Assembly (NCBI RefSeq): GCF_001420995.1
Contig: NZ_CP012184.1
Span: 3,022,501 to 3,086,500, forward strand
DNA from: Pseudonocardia sp. EC080619-01
GTDB taxonomy: Bacteria; Actinomycetota; Actinomycetes; Mycobacteriales; Pseudonocardiaceae
DNA: 64,000 nucleotides
Direction: 5' to 3'
The notes beneath the pieces are model-generated. The model did not search any database. It was not told the DNA's origin and was given only the letters and a program-made list of their open reading frames with translations. Positions 49,341 to 57,033 of this stretch are shown here, piece after piece. Each line of letters begins with the position of its first letter. Positions within the stretch are counted from its first letter, which is position 1. Position numbers and translations under genes: made by a program.

Positions 49341-49431
49341 AGCCGGTACGGGCTCCCCCCTTTTGTCAGCGTGCCGGCAGGTAGCCGGGGCCGTCTTCGC
49401 ACGGACTCCGAGACTCATCAGGAGAAGAACT
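49341..49431 (+). promoter_or_regulatory. Conserved 5' leader hairpin of chaplin-like gene 2
   Basis: GCCGGTACG (49342-49350) pairs with CGTGCCGGC (49370-49378) around a 19-base loop with GGCTCCCCCC and TTTTGTCAG. The part between hairpin and SD has diverged from copy 1, whereas hairpin and SD have not. Confidence 0.65.
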
Positions 49432-49821
49432 GTGCTGAAGAAGGCCGGAATCATCGTCGCGGCGTCCGCCGCCTCCCTGCTCGCCGTCTCCCCGCTGGCC
49501 TTCGCCGGTGACTACGCCGGTGACAGCAGCAAGGACGCCAAGCACCAAGGCCACGACGGCGGTGTGATCGACAAGGACTCGAAGGGTCTCGTCTCGGGTC
49601 TGAGCGGCAACAACGTCAACGTGCCGATCCAGATCTGCAACAACAACATCCCGGTCAACGTCCTGGGCGCGCAGGTGCCGGTCGAGGACGGCGCGCTGCT
49701 GAACGGCCTGACCGGTGCCCTGGGCATCGCGGGCGACGCCAAGACCAAGTCCGGCGACTCGGCGACCGACCAGTCCGACAGCTGCGGCCAGGCCTCCGGC
49801 TCGGGCGACTCGATCGGCTGA
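49432..49821 (+). CDS. Secreted chaplin-like small protein 2
   Basis: 129 residues. Signal peptide VLKKAGIIVAASAASLLAVS-PLAFA, cleavage after AFA. The mature chain starts with a Lys/His/Asp-rich insert (about 15 residues, KDAKHQGHDGG) not found in copy 1, then IDKDSKGLVSG, the core NVPIQICNNNIPVNVLGAQV, and the shared end KSGDSATDQSDSCGQASG. Two cysteines at the same places as in copy 1. Both proteins should be exported to the cell surface. Own promoter, leader and terminator, so it is an independent transcription unit. Confidence 0.8.
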   Translation: MLKKAGIIVAASAASLLAVSPLAFAGDYAGDSSKDAKHQGHDGGVIDKDSKGLVSGLSGNNVNVPIQICNNNIPVNVLGAQVPVEDGALLNGLTGALGIAGDAKTKSGDSATDQSDSCGQASGSGDSIG

Positions 49822-49846
49822 TCACGCCCCGGCGAGCTTCGCCGAC

Positions 49847-49878
49847 GTGCCCCCGGGACAGTGCGGTCCCGGGGGCAC
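49847..49878 (+). terminator. Hairpin terminator of chaplin-like gene 2
   Basis: 13-bp perfect stem (49847-49859 with 49866-49878, GTGCCCCCGGGAC and complement), 6-base loop; the stem core CCCCCGGGAC is the same as in terminator 1. Confidence 0.75.
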
Positions 49879-49908
49879 TCGCATGTCCCGGGCCGGTCGC
49901 CCGGGTGG

Positions 49909-52422
49909 TCACGCCGCTGCGCGCGCCCGGAACGTCTTGCGTACCTCGATCCAGGACACCGCGACGACCGGCACCAGCACCGCGGCCGTCCACTGCGGGC
50001 CGGTGAGGGGAACCAGCCGGAGCGTGTCGCGCAGCAGGGGCACCGTCATGATCACGACGGCGGCGACGGCCGTGACCACCGTCCACACCGGGAGGAACCG
50101 GTTGGACAGCAGCCCGGCCCGCAGCAGCGGGGTGCGTTCGGTCCGCATCACCCAGGCCAGCGCGAGGTAGCCGGAGAGCCAGCCGACGAAGGCCAGGGTC
50201 TGCGCGGTCGCCGTCGCCGCACCGGCGAACGAGGCCACCAGGTACAGCCCGCCGACGGCGACGAACAGCGAGGCCCCGCCGGTCAGGAGGTCGGTGACCA
50301 GCGGCCGGTCGAGGAAGCGTGCGGCCGGGTCGCGCGGCTTCCGGTCCATCGAGTCGCGTTCCGCGGGTTCCGCGGCGAACGTGGCGCTGCCCGCGATGTC
50401 CATGAACATCTCGAGCACCACGATCTGGATCGGGGCGAAGGGGACCGCGAACCCCGCAGCCACCCCCGCGGCCGCCGTCGCCACCAGGCCGGCCTTGCAG
50501 GCCAGGTAGTACCGCACGCCCTTGCGCAGGTTGTCGTGCAGCGTGCGGCCCTCGCGCAGCGCCCGGGTGAGGGTGGCCGCGTCGTCGTCGGCCAGGACGA
50601 GGTCCGCGGCGTCGCGGGCGACGTCGGTACCGGAGGCGCCCATCGCGACCCCGACGTCCGCGCGGGCCAGCGCCGGGGCGTCGTTGACGCCGTCGCCGGT
50701 CACGGCGACGACCTGGTCACGGGCCTGCAGTGCCTCGACCAGGCGCAGCTTGTGGGAGGGCGTCACCCGGGCGTAGATCGAGGTCCGGGCGGCGGCGTCG
50801 GCGAGGGCCTCGTCGTCGAGCCGGTCGAGGTCGCGCCCGGTCAGCAGCGTCGCGGTGTCGATGCCGACCTCGGCGGCGACGGCGCGGGCGCACGCCGGAT
50901 GGTCGCCGGTCACCATCACGACCCGGATCCCGGCGCGCCGGGCGGCGGCGACGGAGCCGGCGGCGCCGGCCCGCGGCGGGTCGGCCAGCCCGACGAGCCC
51001 GGCCGGGACGAGATCGCGTTCCGCCTCCTCGGCGTCGTCCGGGAGCGTCGACACCCGCCGGGTCGCCACCGCGATCACCCGGAGGCCGCCGGCGGCCATC
51101 CGCTCCGCCCGGTCGAGCAGCGCCGAGTACTCCGGGAGGCACCGGGCGAGCACCGACTCCGGTGACCCGGTGGTGACCACCAGGCCGTCGGGGAGCACGA
51201 CCGTCATCGACTCCCGGGCCGCGTCGAACGCGAACCGCCGGACCGGGTCGCCGGGCAGTTCGAGGCCGCGGGCCTCGGCGGCGACCAGGAACGCGACGTC
51301 GGTCGGGTCGCCGGACCAGCCGCCGCCCCGCTCGGGCACGGCATCGGTGCAGACGGCGCCGAGGGCGACGAGCTCGTCGGAGGAGACGTCGACCGGCACG
51401 GTCCGCGCGACCGTCATCCGGTTCTCGGTCAGCGTCCCCGTCTTGTCGGTCGCGATCACCGTGACCGTGCCCAGCGCCTCGGCCGCCCGCAGCCGCCGGA
51501 CGAGCCCACGCCGGCGGGACAGGCGGTAGGCGCCGAGACCCAGGACCAGGCTGATGATGATCGGCAGTTCCTCGGGGACGGTCGCGAACGCGAGCGTCAG
51601 CCCGGTGAGCACCATCTCCCGCCAGGGCTGCCCGGTGAGCACCCCGACGAGCGGGACGAGGACGCTGAACCCGATCGCGAGCGTGGCGAGGGCCTTCGAC
51701 AGCTCCCGCATGGCCTGCTGCAGCGCGGTGCGGGGTGGTTTCGCGGCGACCACGAGGCCGGTGATCCGGCCCAGCTCGGTCCCGGTCCCGGTGGCGACGA
51801 CGACGCCACGGCCACGGCCGGCGGCGACGGTCGTCCCGGCGAAGGCGAGGTTCGCCCGGTCGCCGAGATCGGCGTCGCCGTCGACGATCCGGGTCGCGTC
51901 CTTCGTCGCGGTGACGGACTCGCCGGTCAGTGCGGACTCGTCGATCCGCAGGCCCCAGGTCTCGGTGAGCCGCAGGTCGGCGGGCACCCGGGCGCCGGTG
52001 GCCAGCGGGACGACGTCGCCGGGCACGACCTCCTCGGTGGGGACCGACACCGTCCGCCCGTCCCGCACGACCGGCGTGGTCGGCGCGGTCAGCGTGCCCA
52101 GCGCGGCGATCACCGACTTCGCGCGGAACTCGGCGAACACCTCGACCAGAACGACCGCGGAGATGATCACGACGATCGCGACCGTGTCCTCGACCCGGCC
52201 CCAGACGCCGTAGAGCACGGCGACGGTGGCCAGGAGCAGCATCATCGGCTCGGTGATCTCGTCCGCGAGGACGTTCAGGAACGTCACCCGGCGCGGGGCG
52301 ACCCGCCGGTTCGGGCCGTGCCGGACGAGCCGGGCGGCGGCCTCCGCCGCGGTCAGTCCGGAGGCGGGGTCGGTGCCGAGGTCGCCCGCGACCGTCGCCC
52401 CGGTCGCGGTGTGCGGGTTCAT
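49909..52422 (-). CDS. P-type cation ATPase, P2-like, ion unknown
   Basis: 837 residues. N-terminal cation ATPase domain (GLTAAEAAARLVRHGPN), actuator TGES (ALTGESVT), DKTGTLTENRM, and GDGVNDAPAL are intact. Helix 4 has PEELP as in P2-type calcium/manganese pumps, but helix 5 reads YYLACKAGL with Lys where these pumps have Asn or Ser, and helix 6 reads LEMFMDIAGS instead of the VNLxxD pattern. So it is catalytically complete but the transported ion is uncertain. Its ATG overlaps the stop of the ChrB-domain gene (ATGA), so both are made together. Confidence 0.88.
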   Translation of the reverse strand: MNPHTATGATVAGDLGTDPASGLTAAEAAARLVRHGPNRRVAPRRVTFLNVLADEITEPMMLLLATVAVLYGVWGRVEDTVAIVVIISAVVLVEVFAEFRAKSVIAALGTLTAPTTPVVRDGRTVSVPTEEVVPGDVVPLATGARVPADLRLTETWGLRIDESALTGESVTATKDATRIVDGDADLGDRANLAFAGTTVAAGRGRGVVVATGTGTELGRITGLVVAAKPPRTALQQAMRELSKALATLAIGFSVLVPLVGVLTGQPWREMVLTGLTLAFATVPEELPIIISLVLGLGAYRLSRRRGLVRRLRAAEALGTVTVIATDKTGTLTENRMTVARTVPVDVSSDELVALGAVCTDAVPERGGGWSGDPTDVAFLVAAEARGLELPGDPVRRFAFDAARESMTVVLPDGLVVTTGSPESVLARCLPEYSALLDRAERMAAGGLRVIAVATRRVSTLPDDAEEAERDLVPAGLVGLADPPRAGAAGSVAAARRAGIRVVMVTGDHPACARAVAAEVGIDTATLLTGRDLDRLDDEALADAAARTSIYARVTPSHKLRLVEALQARDQVVAVTGDGVNDAPALARADVGVAMGASGTDVARDAADLVLADDDAATLTRALREGRTLHDNLRKGVRYYLACKAGLVATAAAGVAAGFAVPFAPIQIVVLEMFMDIAGSATFAAEPAERDSMDRKPRDPAARFLDRPLVTDLLTGGASLFVAVGGLYLVASFAGAATATAQTLAFVGWLSGYLALAWVMRTERTPLLRAGLLSNRFLPVWTVVTAVAAVVIMTVPLLRDTLRLVPLTGPQWTAAVLVPVVAVSWIEVRKTFRARAAA

Positions 52423-52973
52423 TCCGGCCGCGGCGGCAGGTCGGGCGCGACACCCTCGGCCCGGTAGACGCCCGCGGTGAAGGCGTCGAGCGCCCGGCGG
52501 CAGCGGTCGAGGAGGGACTCGGCCTCCTTGAGGTGCTCGTCCGGGAAGAAGTCGCGGGCGCCGATCTTGGCGATCCACCCGGTGAGCCGGTCGAGGTCCT
52601 GCTCGTTCTCCTCCAGCTCGGCGAAGGAGAAGTTGTCCTTGCGGGTCTCCTTCTCGAGCTCGGCCAGCAGCGCGTTCCCGCGCTCGGCGAACTCGGCGAA
52701 CTCCTTGGCGCGCTCGGCCCGGAACCGGGCGACGATGCCGTCGTCCTCGTGGGCCGCGGCGTGCAGGGTGTAGGCCGTGCCCCCGTGCTCGCGCACGTAA
52801 CCGGCGAGCCGCTCCACGAACTCGCGGTGCTCGTCGGTGGCGGGCAGCACCCACGCGCCGTTCTGCAGGCCGACGGCGCCCGCGGCCCGGGCCCGCCGCC
52901 AGAGCGTCACCCGTGGGCTCGACGGGGACGCTGGCAACTGGGCGAGCAGGAGGACCCAGCCCTCGGTCGGCAT
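52419..52973 (-). CDS. ChrB N-terminal-domain protein
   Basis: 184 residues matching the chromate-resistance ChrB N-terminal domain: WVLLLAQLPASPSSPRVTLW (5-24), GAVGLQNGAWVLPATDEHRE (about 31-50) and a long Glu/Lys-rich helix (FRAERAKEFAEFAERGNALL). The C-terminal rhodanese-like half of full ChrB is missing, and no ChrA exporter is present, so a direct chromate role is doubtful. Possibly a regulator or partner of the P-type ATPase whose start it overlaps. TAGCGT lies 7 bases before ATG 52973. Confidence 0.82.
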   Translation of the reverse strand: MPTEGWVLLLAQLPASPSSPRVTLWRRARAAGAVGLQNGAWVLPATDEHREFVERLAGYVREHGGTAYTLHAAAHEDDGIVARFRAERAKEFAEFAERGNALLAELEKETRKDNFSFAELEENEQDLDRLTGWIAKIGARDFFPDEHLKEAESLLDRCRRALDAFTAGVYRAEGVAPDLPPRPE

Positions 52974-52980
52974 GTCCGAG

Positions 52981-52986
52981 ACGCTA
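52981..52986 (-). promoter_or_regulatory. Predicted -10 box, ChrB-ATPase operon
   Basis: TAGCGT on the minus strand 7 bases before ATG 52973, with TTGCAT 18 bases further upstream as a possible -35. Confidence 0.5.
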
Positions 52987-53075
52987 CGGACCACGTCAAG
53001 ATCAATGCAACAGGTGTTTCGTCCGGGCCGGCTCCCGTGTGCGCGCCCGGACGCGCGGGCGGGCACGCTGTCCCC

Positions 53076-54038
53076 ATGTCCCGACCCGTGTCCCGGCTCG
53101 GCCTGGGCCTCGCCGCGATCGCCCGCCCCGCCTACATCACGTCCGGCCGCGCGTCCGGTCTCGGCGACGACCGCGACGTCGCCACCCTGCGCGCCCGCAC
53201 CCACGAGCTGCTCGACGCGGGGTACGCCGCGGGCATCCGCTACCTCGACGTCGCGCGCTCCTACGGCCTCGGTGAGGAGTTCCTGGCCGGCTGGCTCGCC
53301 GGCCACCCGGAGATCGACGACGTCGAGATCGGGTCGAAATGGGGGTACCGCTACGTCGGCGGCTGGCGGATGGACGCGGAGAAGCACGAGATCAAGGACC
53401 ACTCGCTCGACGCGTTCACCGAGCAGTACGCGCAGACCCACGAGCTGCTCGGCGACCGGCTCGGCGTCTACCACGTGCACTCGGCGACGCTGGACACCGG
53501 CGTCCTCGACGACACCCGCGTGCACCGCGCGCTCGCGCACCTGCGCGACGCGGGCGTCCGGGTCGGGATCTCCACCTCGGGACCGGCGCAGGGCGAGGCG
53601 GTCCGGCGGGCCCTCGACGTCCGGGTCGACGGGGAGCCGCTGTTCACCTCGTTCCAGTCGACCTGGAACCCGCTCGAGCCGTCGGCCGGGCCCGCGCTCG
53701 CCGAGGCCGCCGACGCCGGCGCGGTCGTGCTGCTCAAGGAGGTCTTCGCGAACGGACGCCTGGCCCCCGGGGGGGACGACGGCACTCCGGGCGCACGGGC
53801 GGCCGCGGCGCTCGCCGACCGCGCCGGCGTCCCGCTGGACCGGCTCGCCGTGGCCGCGGCGCTGGCGAACCCGTGGGCGACCCGGGTGCTGCTCGGACCG
53901 GTCGGGACGGCCCAGCTGGAGTCCAACGTGGCCGGTGCACTCGCGACGCTGCCACCCGGCGCGGAGGAGGAGCTGGCCGCGCTCGCCGAGGAGCCGGAGA
54001 GCTACTGGGCGACCCGCTCCGCGCGCCCCTGGTCCTGA
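53076..54038 (+). CDS. Aldo/keto reductase
   Basis: 320 residues. The tetrad is visible: D and Y in RYLDVARSYG (near 52-61), K in IGSKWGY (near 86-92) and H in VYHVHSAT (near 130-137). It reduces aldehydes or ketones with NADPH in a TIM barrel. Substrate unknown. It ends 37 bases inside the convergent regulator gene. CACGCT 6 bases before ATG 53076 may act as a weak leaderless -10 box. Confidence 0.87.
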   Translation: MSRPVSRLGLGLAAIARPAYITSGRASGLGDDRDVATLRARTHELLDAGYAAGIRYLDVARSYGLGEEFLAGWLAGHPEIDDVEIGSKWGYRYVGGWRMDAEKHEIKDHSLDAFTEQYAQTHELLGDRLGVYHVHSATLDTGVLDDTRVHRALAHLRDAGVRVGISTSGPAQGEAVRRALDVRVDGEPLFTSFQSTWNPLEPSAGPALAEAADAGAVVLLKEVFANGRLAPGGDDGTPGARAAAALADRAGVPLDRLAVAAALANPWATRVLLGPVGTAQLESNVAGALATLPPGAEEELAALAEEPESYWATRSARPWS

Positions 54039-55024
54039 TCGGACGGTGCCTGACCGGGCGGTGCCTGCCGCCGCCGGGTCGCCCGGAACCGTGACGGGGA
54101 GAGTCCGTACCGGTCGGTGAAGGCGGTCCGCAGGGTCTCGGCCGACCCGAGCCCCGAGCGACGGGCGACCTGTGACAGCGGCAGGTCGGTGGTGGCGAGC
54201 AGCTGGGCCGCCGCCTCGACCCGGATCCGGCGGACGACCCGGGCCGGGGAGTCGCCGAGCCCGGCGGCGAACAGCCGGTTCAGCTGGCGGGTGCTCACCC
54301 CGGCGCGATCGGCGAGCGCTCCGGCGCCGAGGTCGTCGGCGGGGTGTGCGGTGGCGTGCTCCAGGAGGCCGCGGACCAGCGCGTCGTCGGTCCGCGGGGC
54401 CGAGGTGAACATGCTCGCCTGGGCCTGGTCGCCGGGGCGTTGCAGGTAGGTGACCAGCTCGCGGGACACCCGCCGAGCCAGCTCGGACCCGTGGTCCTCC
54501 TCGACGAACGACAGCGTCAGGTCCAGCGCCGACGTCACCCCGCCGGAGGTGGCGACGTCGCCGTCGCGCAGGAAGATCGGGTCGGGGTCCACGGTGACCC
54601 GCGGGAACCGCGCGGCGAGCTCGGCGGCGAACCGCCAGTGGGTCGTGGCCGTCCGGTCGTCCAGCAGTCCCGCCGCGGCCAGCAGTGTCGCGCCGGTGCA
54701 GACGCTGGCCGTCCGCCGCGCGGTCCCGGCGACCCGGCGCAGGTGGTGCAGGGCCGCCCGGTCCCCGGCGGCGACGGTGTGTCCCGTGCCGCCCGAGACG
54801 ACGACCGTGTCCACCGGCCCGTCCCAGTCCGCCAGCCGGGTCCGTGCGACGAGCTCGATCCCGCCGTCGCACGGCACGGCCGGACCGTCGAGGCCGACGA
54901 CCGTGACCCGGTACGGCGGTCGCGCCCGGTGCCGGTTCGCCATGGTCAGGGTGCTCGTCACCGAGGTGACGTCGAGCGGCTCGACGCCGTCGTAGACGAC
55001 GACCAGCACGGCACGCTCCTCCAC
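54002..55024 (-). CDS. GlxA-family regulator (DJ-1/PfpI domain plus AraC DNA-binding domain)
   Basis: 340 residues. Residues 5-185 are a DJ-1/PfpI-like domain with the nucleophile-elbow Cys (SVCTGATLLAAAGLLDD) and THW further on. Residues 225-320 form an AraC domain with two helix-turn-helix motifs (ALADRAGVSTRQLNRLF and SQVARRSGLGSAETLRTAF). Ligand unknown. GTG 55024 starts at the first strand (RAVLVVVYDGVEPLDV) and has TACTCT 7 bases upstream. The 3' end overlaps the convergent aldo/keto reductase gene by 37 bases. Confidence 0.88.
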   Translation of the reverse strand: MEERAVLVVVYDGVEPLDVTSVTSTLTMANRHRARPPYRVTVVGLDGPAVPCDGGIELVARTRLADWDGPVDTVVVSGGTGHTVAAGDRAALHHLRRVAGTARRTASVCTGATLLAAAGLLDDRTATTHWRFAAELAARFPRVTVDPDPIFLRDGDVATSGGVTSALDLTLSFVEEDHGSELARRVSRELVTYLQRPGDQAQASMFTSAPRTDDALVRGLLEHATAHPADDLGAGALADRAGVSTRQLNRLFAAGLGDSPARVVRRIRVEAAAQLLATTDLPLSQVARRSGLGSAETLRTAFTDRYGLSPSRFRATRRRQAPPGQAPSDQDQGRAERVAQ

Positions 55025-55031
55025 GGTGCGC

Positions 55032-55037
55032 AGAGTA
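55032..55037 (-). promoter_or_regulatory. Predicted -10 box, GlxA-type regulator
   Basis: TACTCT on the minus strand, 7 bases before GTG 55024. Confidence 0.4.
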
Positions 55038-55111
55038 GGTCGTTCCGGACCGGAACCCCAGGGGAACGGACGGGATCGCCCGGGCCGCCGCCGCCAGCTC
55101 GCCGGCCGCGC

Positions 55112-55125
55112 TACCCCTGGGGGTA
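55112..55125. promoter_or_regulatory. CsoR/RcnR-like operator
   Basis: TACCCC-TG-GGGGTA, a perfect 6-2-6 inverted repeat (flanks C and T), 20 bases before ATG 55146. G-tract palindromes of this form are bound by CsoR/RcnR/FrmR-family repressors. No such regulator is encoded in the window. Confidence 0.55.
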
Positions 55126-55145
55126 TCCGACCCGAGGAGGTCCCC

Positions 55146-55706
55146 ATGAGTGCCACGACCACGTCCACCGGCCGCTCCGTCGCGCGGCGGTTCCTGAATC
55201 GCTGGCCCGCCGTGGCGGGGATCGTCGTCGCCGTCCTGAGTGCGGCCGCCGCCGACGGTGCGGCCCCGGTCCTCGTCGCGGCCGGGTTCGTCTATCTCGG
55301 CGCGGCGGCGCTCGGCCGGCCCGGCGCGGCCTGGCCGATGTTCTGGCTCGCGTTCGTCGTGATCGCGGTGTCCCGGTTCGTCCCGGGCGTCGAACCGGTG
55401 CCGGCGATGCTCGTGGTGGCGGGGGTCCTCCTCGTCGCAGGGCTCGTGCGGGGTGCGCTCCGGCCCGCCGGCGGGATGCCGCTGCAGGTCGGGGTGCTGG
55501 CGGCGGTCGGCGGGCTCGCGTTCGCCGCGTCGACGGCGTCGCCGCAGGTCGCGGGCCTGATCGTCGCGGCGGGACTGCTCGGGCACGCCGGGTGGGACCT
55601 GTGGCACCACCGCACCGGCCGGGTGGTCTCGCGCTCCCTGGCGGAGTTCTGCGGGGTGCTCGACGCGGTCCTCGCCGCACTGGTCCTCTGGGCGACCTTC
55701 GGCTGA
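55146..55706 (+). CDS. Six-helix membrane protein behind a CsoR-like operator
   Basis: 186 residues, mostly hydrophobic: about six helices between residues 20 and 185, with a WHHRTGRV loop (His pair) near 157-164. GAGGAGG lies 7 bases before ATG 55146. No family recognised. The operator upstream suggests induction by a metal, sulfide or aldehyde, depending on the repressor; the function is otherwise open. Confidence 0.75.
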   Translation: MSATTTSTGRSVARRFLNRWPAVAGIVVAVLSAAAADGAAPVLVAAGFVYLGAAALGRPGAAWPMFWLAFVVIAVSRFVPGVEPVPAMLVVAGVLLVAGLVRGALRPAGGMPLQVGVLAAVGGLAFAASTASPQVAGLIVAAGLLGHAGWDLWHHRTGRVVSRSLAEFCGVLDAVLAALVLWATFG

Positions 55707-55887
55707 GCCGTGGCACACGCCGAGCGGCGCGGCCGTTTCCGACGGGGTGTTCGATCGTTTACCTTCCAGCCACCTGGCGGTCGGTCTCCCGACGACCACC
55801 CGTAGCCTTCTGCTTCTCGTCGGGGCCGACCAGGACCGCCGGGGCATCCGTCCGGATCGGGGGGTCCGGCCGCGCAGAGGAGGGGAC

Positions 55888-56733
55888 ATGACCGCCCAGC
55901 ACCACCTGGACCGTCAGCAGTCACGCAATGCCGACGACGACCCGGCCACCGAGGTGATCCCGCGGGTCGGGCGGTCCGGCTCGGCGTCCGCGGCGGCACC
56001 CGCACCGGTCGAGCCGTCACCCGCACCCGAGGCGCCGGCCGCGGCACCGCACCTGGCGCTGCTGCGCCCGTCGAGCGTCGTGAAGGTCGCCGGTGGGCTC
56101 ACCGTCGTGCTCGTGTTCGCGCACTTCGCGGCCGCGGTCTACGGGATCGGCCGGCCCGGCTTCGAGATCCCGGCGGCGATCCGGCTGGGCAACGAGCTGA
56201 ACATCTCGACCTGGCTCAGCTCGGCGATGCACCTGGTGAACGCGGGCATCCTCGCGCTGATCGCCGCGAACTCGGTGCGCCGCGAGCGGTGGAAGTGGAT
56301 CCTGCTCAGCGTGTGCTGCGCGGTGGTCGCGATGGACGAGACCGCCGCGAACCACGAGCAGGTCGGCTGGATCATCCACACCACCTTCGGCACCAGCGGT
56401 TTCCTGACCTACGCCTGGATCATCCCGGCCGTGGTGGCCGTCGCGGTCGTCGCGGCGCTGTGCCTGCCGATGATCCTGCGGCGCCCCGGTGCCTGGATCG
56501 TGATCGCGGGAGCGGCGCTGTTCCTGTTCGGTTCGGTCGGCCTCGAGTCGGCCGGTGGCGCGCTGTTCGAGCAGACCGGTGACGTCCAGGCCTTCGGCTA
56601 CTCCGTGCTCGCCGGGGCCGAGGAGAGCTGCGAGATGTTCGGTCTGGTGATCGCGATGGCCGGGCTGATGCGGATGGCGGGGGGCAGCGGCCTGCGCATC
56701 GCGGGCACCGCGTTCGTCGACCGCTCCCGCTGA
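55888..56733 (+). CDS. Multi-pass membrane protein of unknown function
   Basis: 281 residues. The first 75 are hydrophilic (Asp/Gln, then Ala/Pro-rich). At least six hydrophobic helices follow between about 78 and 265, with acidic or His residues at conserved-looking places (VAMDETAANHEQVGW near 149-163; AGAEESCEMFG near 244-254). The regularly spaced D/E/H in the membrane part could be a metal or proton site. AGAGGAGGGG precedes ATG 55888. An upstream extension in the same frame is not needed. I do not recognise the family. Confidence 0.75.
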   Translation: MTAQHHLDRQQSRNADDDPATEVIPRVGRSGSASAAAPAPVEPSPAPEAPAAAPHLALLRPSSVVKVAGGLTVVLVFAHFAAAVYGIGRPGFEIPAAIRLGNELNISTWLSSAMHLVNAGILALIAANSVRRERWKWILLSVCCAVVAMDETAANHEQVGWIIHTTFGTSGFLTYAWIIPAVVAVAVVAALCLPMILRRPGAWIVIAGAALFLFGSVGLESAGGALFEQTGDVQAFGYSVLAGAEESCEMFGLVIAMAGLMRMAGGSGLRIAGTAFVDRSR

Positions 56734-56743
56734 GCGACCCCAC

Positions 56744-56799
56744 ACGACGGGCCCGGCCCCGGAGGAGGCGATGTGCCGCTCCGGGGCCGGGCCCGTCGT
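56744..56799. terminator. Bidirectional hairpin terminator
   Basis: 21-bp perfect stem (56744-56764 with 56779-56799; starts ACGACGGGCCCGG) with a 14-base loop, between convergent genes. Confidence 0.85.
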
Positions 56800-56808
56800 C
56801 GTGCGGGG

Positions 56809-57033
56809 TCAGCGCCCCCGGTCGGAGCCGCGGCCGGTGAGGCCGGAGCGCTCGACGAGTCCGGCGAGGTCCCGCTCACCGTCGAGCCAGCGCCCGGTGA
56901 GCAGCCCGGCCGCCCCGAGCAGCAGCGCGACGACGAACCCCTCGAACCCGCCGGCGATCCCGGCGATGGCGAGCAGCAGGCCCGCGAACAGGCCGATCCG
57001 GGCGTTGGCGCCGAGTGTCACCGGTCCGCTCAC
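56809..57033 (-). CDS. DUF2273-like small membrane protein
   Basis: 74 residues with two hydrophobic helices (about 12-29 and 31-48), then a charged tail (WLDGERDLAGLVERSG, Arg-rich end). This layout and its place directly after an Asp23 gene match the DUF2273 proteins of the amaP-asp23 clusters. GTG 57033 overlaps the asp23 stop (GTGA). It may anchor Asp23 at the membrane, as known for AmaP in firmicutes; here that is inference. Confidence 0.7.
   Translation of the reverse strand: MSGPVTLGANARIGLFAGLLLAIAGIAGGFEGFVVALLLGAAGLLTGRWLDGERDLAGLVERSGLTGRGSDRGR

Noticed and set aside
46718..49402. Long minus-strand frame across ATP-binding and chaplin-like genes
   Set aside because: Crosses promoters and terminators of well-supported genes and has shadow composition.
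48688..49431. Cyclic di-AMP (ydaO-type) or other known riboswitch in the chaplin-like leaders
   Set aside because: The leaders are only 80-90 bases and lack the conserved multi-stem core; only one conserved hairpin is present.
52419..52973. Chromate resistance operon
   Set aside because: Only the ChrB N-terminal domain is found; ChrA and the ChrB C-terminal domain are missing, so a chromate label would be misleading.
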